Origin: Paraburkholderia piptadeniae
GTDB lineage: Bacteria; Pseudomonadota; Gammaproteobacteria; Burkholderiales; Burkholderiaceae
Reading direction: 5' to 3'
Assembly: GCF_900007165.1 (NCBI RefSeq)
Contig: NZ_CYGY02000033.1
Span: forward strand, 1 to 64,000
DNA: 64,000 nucleotides
The notes beneath the pieces were generated by a model. The model was not told the origin of the DNA. It ran no database searches and saw nothing but the letters and a program-made list of their open reading frames with translations. Positions 61,346 to 64,000 of the stretch are shown here, one piece after another. The position numbers and the translations under genes were made by a program. How positions within the stretch are numbered: position 1 is the first letter of the stretch; the number at the start of each line of letters is the position of its first letter.

Positions 61346-62419
61346 TCACGCGAACGAGCGAGCGTTGCGAGTCGGCGATGTGCCCGCCAGGTCGGAGATC
61401 GCGGCGATCGTCGCGCCTTCGCGCAGCGTGTGCGGCAAGGTCAGCGACAGCGACGGCGCGCGCAGTGCGTCGTCAAAGCCCGCGGGCGGCGTGCCGTCGA
61501 GGCGCGCGATCAGCCGGCGCCACGCGGCGCAGCCGATCTCGCGATTCGGCGCACAGACGCTTGCAAGCGGCGGTGACAACAGTTCGCCCATCGCGAGACC
61601 GTCGAAGCCGAGAATGGACATGTCGCTGGGCATCTCGAAGCGCGCGCGGCGCAGGCCGCGCATCACGACCATCGCAAGCAGATCGTTCGAGCAGAAGAGG
61701 GCCGTCGGGCGATTCGGGCCCGTCGTCAGATGGTTGAGCACGGAGGGCGCAAGCTCGTCCGCGTTGAAATCGATTTCGAGCGCGGGCGCGGGTGTGAGGC
61801 CCGCCTGCTGCATCGCCTGCACGTAACCGAGATGGCGCAGACGCGCACGGTCCGACGCGGCGAGCGTGCCCGCGAGCATCAGGATGCGGCGATGGCCGTG
61901 CGCGATCAGCATGCGCACGCCGTCGTAGGCGGCGAGCCGGTTGTCGACGGACACGGACGGACGGCGCACCGTATCGTTGTGCATCAGCACGTACAGCATG
62001 CCGTCGCGGTCGAGGTCGTCGAGGAGAGGGTGCGTGTCGGCGTCGGCGACCGTCAGGATCAGCCCTTCGACGCGCTGCTCGCGCAGCGTCTCGATCGCGT
62101 GGCGCTCGCGGTCGGCGTCGTACTGCGTCGTCATCAGCATCAACCGGTAGCCTTGTGCGGACGCGAGTTCGTCGATGCCTTGCAGGCATTCCGCGAACAC
62201 GGGATTGGCGAGCGTCGGAAGCACGACGCCGATCAGGCGCGAGCGCTCGCCGCGCAACTGACGGCCGAGCGGGCTCGGTCGGAAGTTGAGGGCGTCGATG
62301 GATTGACGCACTTTTTCGAGGGTGACAGGGTTGACCGTGTGCGGCGCGTTGATCGCGCGCGAGACGGTCGCGATCGAAAAGCCCGCATGGGCGGCGACAT
62401 CCTTGATCGTGGGCGTCAT
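61346..62419 (-). CDS. LacI-family transcriptional regulator
   Basis: 357 residues. A LacI helix-turn-helix (about 3-55, TIKDVAAHAGFSIATVSRAIN, then a hinge helix with SPLGRQLRGERS) precedes a periplasmic-binding-protein-like sensor domain. It starts 75 bases upstream of the ABC importer on the same strand and should control it. Two CpG-centred palindromes lie 60-95 bases upstream of its own start. The ATG at 62419 is where homology begins. Confidence 0.93.
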   Translation of the reverse strand: MTPTIKDVAAHAGFSIATVSRAINAPHTVNPVTLEKVRQSIDALNFRPSPLGRQLRGERSRLIGVVLPTLANPVFAECLQGIDELASAQGYRLMLMTTQYDADRERHAIETLREQRVEGLILTVADADTHPLLDDLDRDGMLYVLMHNDTVRRPSVSVDNRLAAYDGVRMLIAHGHRRILMLAGTLAASDRARLRHLGYVQAMQQAGLTPAPALEIDFNADELAPSVLNHLTTGPNRPTALFCSNDLLAMVVMRGLRRARFEMPSDMSILGFDGLAMGELLSPPLASVCAPNREIGCAAWRRLIARLDGTPPAGFDDALRAPSLSLTLPHTLREGATIAAISDLAGTSPTRNARSFA

Positions 62420-62474
62420 CGTCGGTGTTCCCCTTGGTGGCCTGTAGCGCAAGCTGTGTCGAGCGGCGGGCCCT

Positions 62475-62520
62475 GTTGTAAACGTTTTCGTCGGCGGATT
62501 ATCGGGAACGTTTGTGACGG
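62475..62520. promoter_or_regulatory. Paired candidate LacI-family operators
   Basis: AAACGTTT (62480-62487) and GAACGTTT (62506-62513) are both centred on CpG, as LacI/PurR sites are, and lie 26 bases apart upstream of the lacI-type gene. Confidence 0.45.
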
Positions 62521-62566
62521 GTCGATGAATGCGCGCGGCGCGCGGAGAACTCGGGTATGCGCCCGT

Positions 62567-62595
62567 TTGGTCAGGGTGCGGCGCGATGGTAGAAT
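62567..62595 (+). promoter_or_regulatory. Probable tRNA-Leu promoter
   Basis: TTGGTC (62567-62572), a 17-base spacer and TAGAAT (62590-62595), ending 12 bases before the tRNA. Confidence 0.6.
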
Positions 62596-62607
62596 CGCGT
62601 CCGCCCT

Positions 62608-63007
62608 GCCGGGGTGATGAAATTGGTAAACATAGCGGACTTAAAGCATTGAGTGCCCAGCCGGAAACGGCCGGTGCAGAACCCTTCAAATTCGGCGAAA
62701 CCCCTGACCCGCGCGATGCGTGCTCGAGGCGACGCCGAGCCAAGCCGGTTTTTCTTCCTGCCGATGGCGGGACGGAACGCGCCGGAAGGTGTAGAGACTA
62801 GACGGGGGGCGCCTAAGGCGATGTGGCGTGCAATACGCGCATCGCGATGGCGAAGGCATAGTCCAGCGCACGAACGTGGCTGCCGACGCGATCGGGTCGT
62901 TGTCGATCGTTATCGACCGTGGTCGAGGCAGACGGCGTCGAAAGACGTAGTGTGACGAAAATCCGCCGCTTAACAGCTTGCCGGTTCGAGTCCGGTCCCC
63001 GGCACCA
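62608..63007 (+). tRNA. tRNA-Leu(UAA) gene split by a group I intron
   Basis: The 5' exon is 62608-62642 and the 3' exon 62958-63007; joined they give an 85-base class II tRNA with encoded CCA. The acceptor stem is GCCGGGG/CCCCGGC, the D stem ATG/CAT, the anticodon stem GCGGA/TCCGC with loop CTTAAAA (anticodon TAA), a variable arm GCT-TAAC-AGC and T arm GCCGG-TTCGAGT-CCGGT. The intron enters after U34. The body differs from the usual tRNA-Leu(UAA) of this family, as I remember it, which suggests an acquired extra copy. Confidence 0.92.
62643..62957 (+). ncRNA. Group I intron in the tRNA-Leu anticodon
   Basis: 315 bases, starting AAAGCATTGAG and ending in the required G (62957). P1 can form from exon ACTT with intron GAGT, giving the conserved U-G pair at the 5' splice site. 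The core element R-like GAAGGTGTAGAGACTAGACG is at about 62785-62804, and P7 pairs GACTA (62796-62800) with TAGTC (62859-62863, in the S-like AAGGCATAGTCC). A P/Q-like pair (GGCGAAACCCC and GAGCCAAGCC) lies upstream. No reading frame for a homing endonuclease fits. Layout resembles subgroup IC3 of cyanobacterial tRNA-Leu introns. Confidence 0.9.
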
Positions 63008-63309
63008 AATATCCTCCGACTGATTTCAACGGTTCAGCGCGAAGGCCCGCTAGATAGCGCGGGGCTACGGTACACGCACTGGGAAACCGGCCACGGTTTC
63101 CGGGCGATGGTGCGCACGATCCTGCACGAAGAACTGAAACACAAGCCGGCGAAGATCAACTCGCGCACGCTGTACCGGATAACCTCAGCTCGACGCACAG
63201 CCTCACGAAATTCATCCGCGAGCGCCGCGAGATGATGCAGGAGTGGGGCGATTACCTTGATCGGATCAAGGCCGAGCCGAGGTCACTCCGATCAAGGGCG
63301 GGACGGTAG
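63008..63309 (+). pseudogene. Relic of a tyrosine integrase (C-terminal part)
   Basis: From about 63068 one frame reads WETGHGFRAMVRTILHEEL, the catalytic H-x-x-R box of P4-type integrases. At about 63150 the frame breaks and the neighbouring frame continues DQLAHAVPDNL and then TKFIRERREMMQEWGDYLD to a TAG at 63307, the usual C-terminus. The nucleophile Tyr expected in the 'AYNRT' block is replaced by His (codon 63196-63198). The N-terminal two-thirds is missing. It sits 60 bases after a tRNA 3' end, a typical integration site. Confidence 0.8.
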
Positions 63310-63469
63310 CCTAACGGCCCGCAGCGGGGCAATGTGTTTGAACAGCGCCGATCGCTCATGGAAGCGTGCGGCGCATGTCCGTTCGCAGATGCAGTAAGTG
63401 GCATGAGGCACAGTCCCGCCGGACGCATAGTCGCTTTGAAGAGCCGCTTAGCGCGCCGCCAACACCGCT
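63310..63469. other. Gap between integrase relic and hcp
   Basis: Mostly featureless. One frame from about 63328 reads NVFEQRRSLMEACG, similar to the C-terminal tail of other tyrosine integrases, so it may be a second, smaller relic. Confidence 0.3.
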
Positions 63470-63949
63470 CTATTTAACGGCGCTGTTTTCCTTAATATAC
63501 ATCATGGCTGTCACCGTTCCGCCACTGCCTCCGAGAGAGTTCTGGACAATATATTCATGCTTCATGGTTGCAAACGATAGACGAACACTCTCATGGCAAG
63601 TTGCCGCATTAGCAATCGGGGAAACGTGAGTAATAACTGCGTCATACATCGTTATCTTCGAAAATTCGTGCGGAACGCCCCCCGCCTTCCGCATCGTCAA
63701 CACTGCCTTATCGATATGCTTTCCAGTAAAGCAATATTTAGCCAGGTTCGGGCTGGCACGATCAAACGCATGAATAAATGAAAGATCCGATACAGTGGCT
63801 TTACCTGCGCCGCCTCCAGAGCCTGAAAGCATGGTGGAATTTTGAGCCACTTGCCATCCCCACGAAATCACATCAATTTCATTTAGATGTGCGACATCTT
63901 GAGATTCACCATCAATACCGTTGATTTTTATGAACATATCTTGCGACAT
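63470..63949 (-). CDS. hcp: Hcp-family type VI secretion tube protein
   Basis: 159 residues. The start MSQDMFIKINGIDGESQD, then INVISWGW-like EIDVISWGWQVAQN and the end VTAMMYIKENSAVK are typical of Hcp, which forms the hexameric tube of type VI secretion and is also exported. No other secretion genes are seen in the window. The gene is markedly lower in GC than everything to its left and lies beyond the integrase relic, which fits horizontal acquisition. RBS AGGTAAT precedes the ATG. Confidence 0.88.
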   Translation of the reverse strand: MSQDMFIKINGIDGESQDVAHLNEIDVISWGWQVAQNSTMLSGSGGGAGKATVSDLSFIHAFDRASPNLAKYCFTGKHIDKAVLTMRKAGGVPHEFSKITMYDAVITHVSPIANAATCHESVRLSFATMKHEYIVQNSLGGSGGTVTAMMYIKENSAVK

Positions 63950-64000
63950 TTTATTACCTGTCTGTTAGATGAATTATTGGGCTGCAATTTCAAAAATTCC

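Overview
The window looks like chromosomal DNA from a betaproteobacterium of the Burkholderiaceae, most likely Paraburkholderia or a close relative. The sequence is GC-rich with dense, tightly packed genes. It carries the aerobic benzoyl-CoA (box) pathway, a tandem double UvrA, DUF2844/DUF3443 and DUF1328 proteins, and many small lipoproteins, a combination familiar from that family. Genus is inferred from gene content only; no 16S rRNA gene is present.

Layout. 0.2-8.1 kb: a giant tandem UvrA-like ATPase, an EamA transporter with a histidine-rich tail, and a glutathione S-transferase. 8.2-12.3 kb: a phospholipase C gene broken by an in-frame stop, a small lipoprotein and a sterol-desaturase-type protein. 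12.4-21.5 kb: a benzoate degradation cluster. The ligase, a DUF4863 protein and a hydrolase are on the minus strand; boxR, boxC, boxB and boxA are on the plus strand; a repeat array and candidate BoxR operators lie between and around them. 21.5-29.9 kb: a TetR regulator divergent from a five-gene reductive pyrimidine/hydantoin catabolism operon, with a palindrome in the shared intergenic region. 30.3-32.6 kb: a polar amino acid (cystine-type) ABC transporter. 32.7-39.8 kb: small envelope proteins, a trimeric autotransporter, a DUF2844/DUF3443 pair and bamC.

39.8-40.3 kb is an apparently gene-free interval with the full layout of a sigma54-controlled small RNA: an upstream palindrome, an IHF-like site, a -24/-12 promoter, stacked hairpins and a strong terminator. 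40.3-50.8 kb: two EamA transporters, lactate permease, lipoproteins, thiC with its TPP riboswitch, a fimbrial-like protein, a DUF4397 lipoprotein and an entericidin. 51.1-55.1 kb: a stress-type module of histidine kinase, two tandem DUF1328 membrane peptides (the second only 53 codons), a ferritin-like protein and two response regulators. 55.1-62.5 kb: an MFS exporter, a metallophosphoesterase and a Fe3+/phosphonate-type ABC importer under a LacI regulator with paired candidate operators.

62.6-64.0 kb: a tRNA-Leu(UAA) gene split by a 315-base group I intron at the anticodon position used in cyanobacteria. It is followed at once by a frameshifted integrase relic and a lower-GC orphan hcp gene, which suggests the edge of a genomic island.

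Most long antisense ORFs are GC-driven shadows and are left out. All functional calls rest on motifs and context read by eye; no database search was run.
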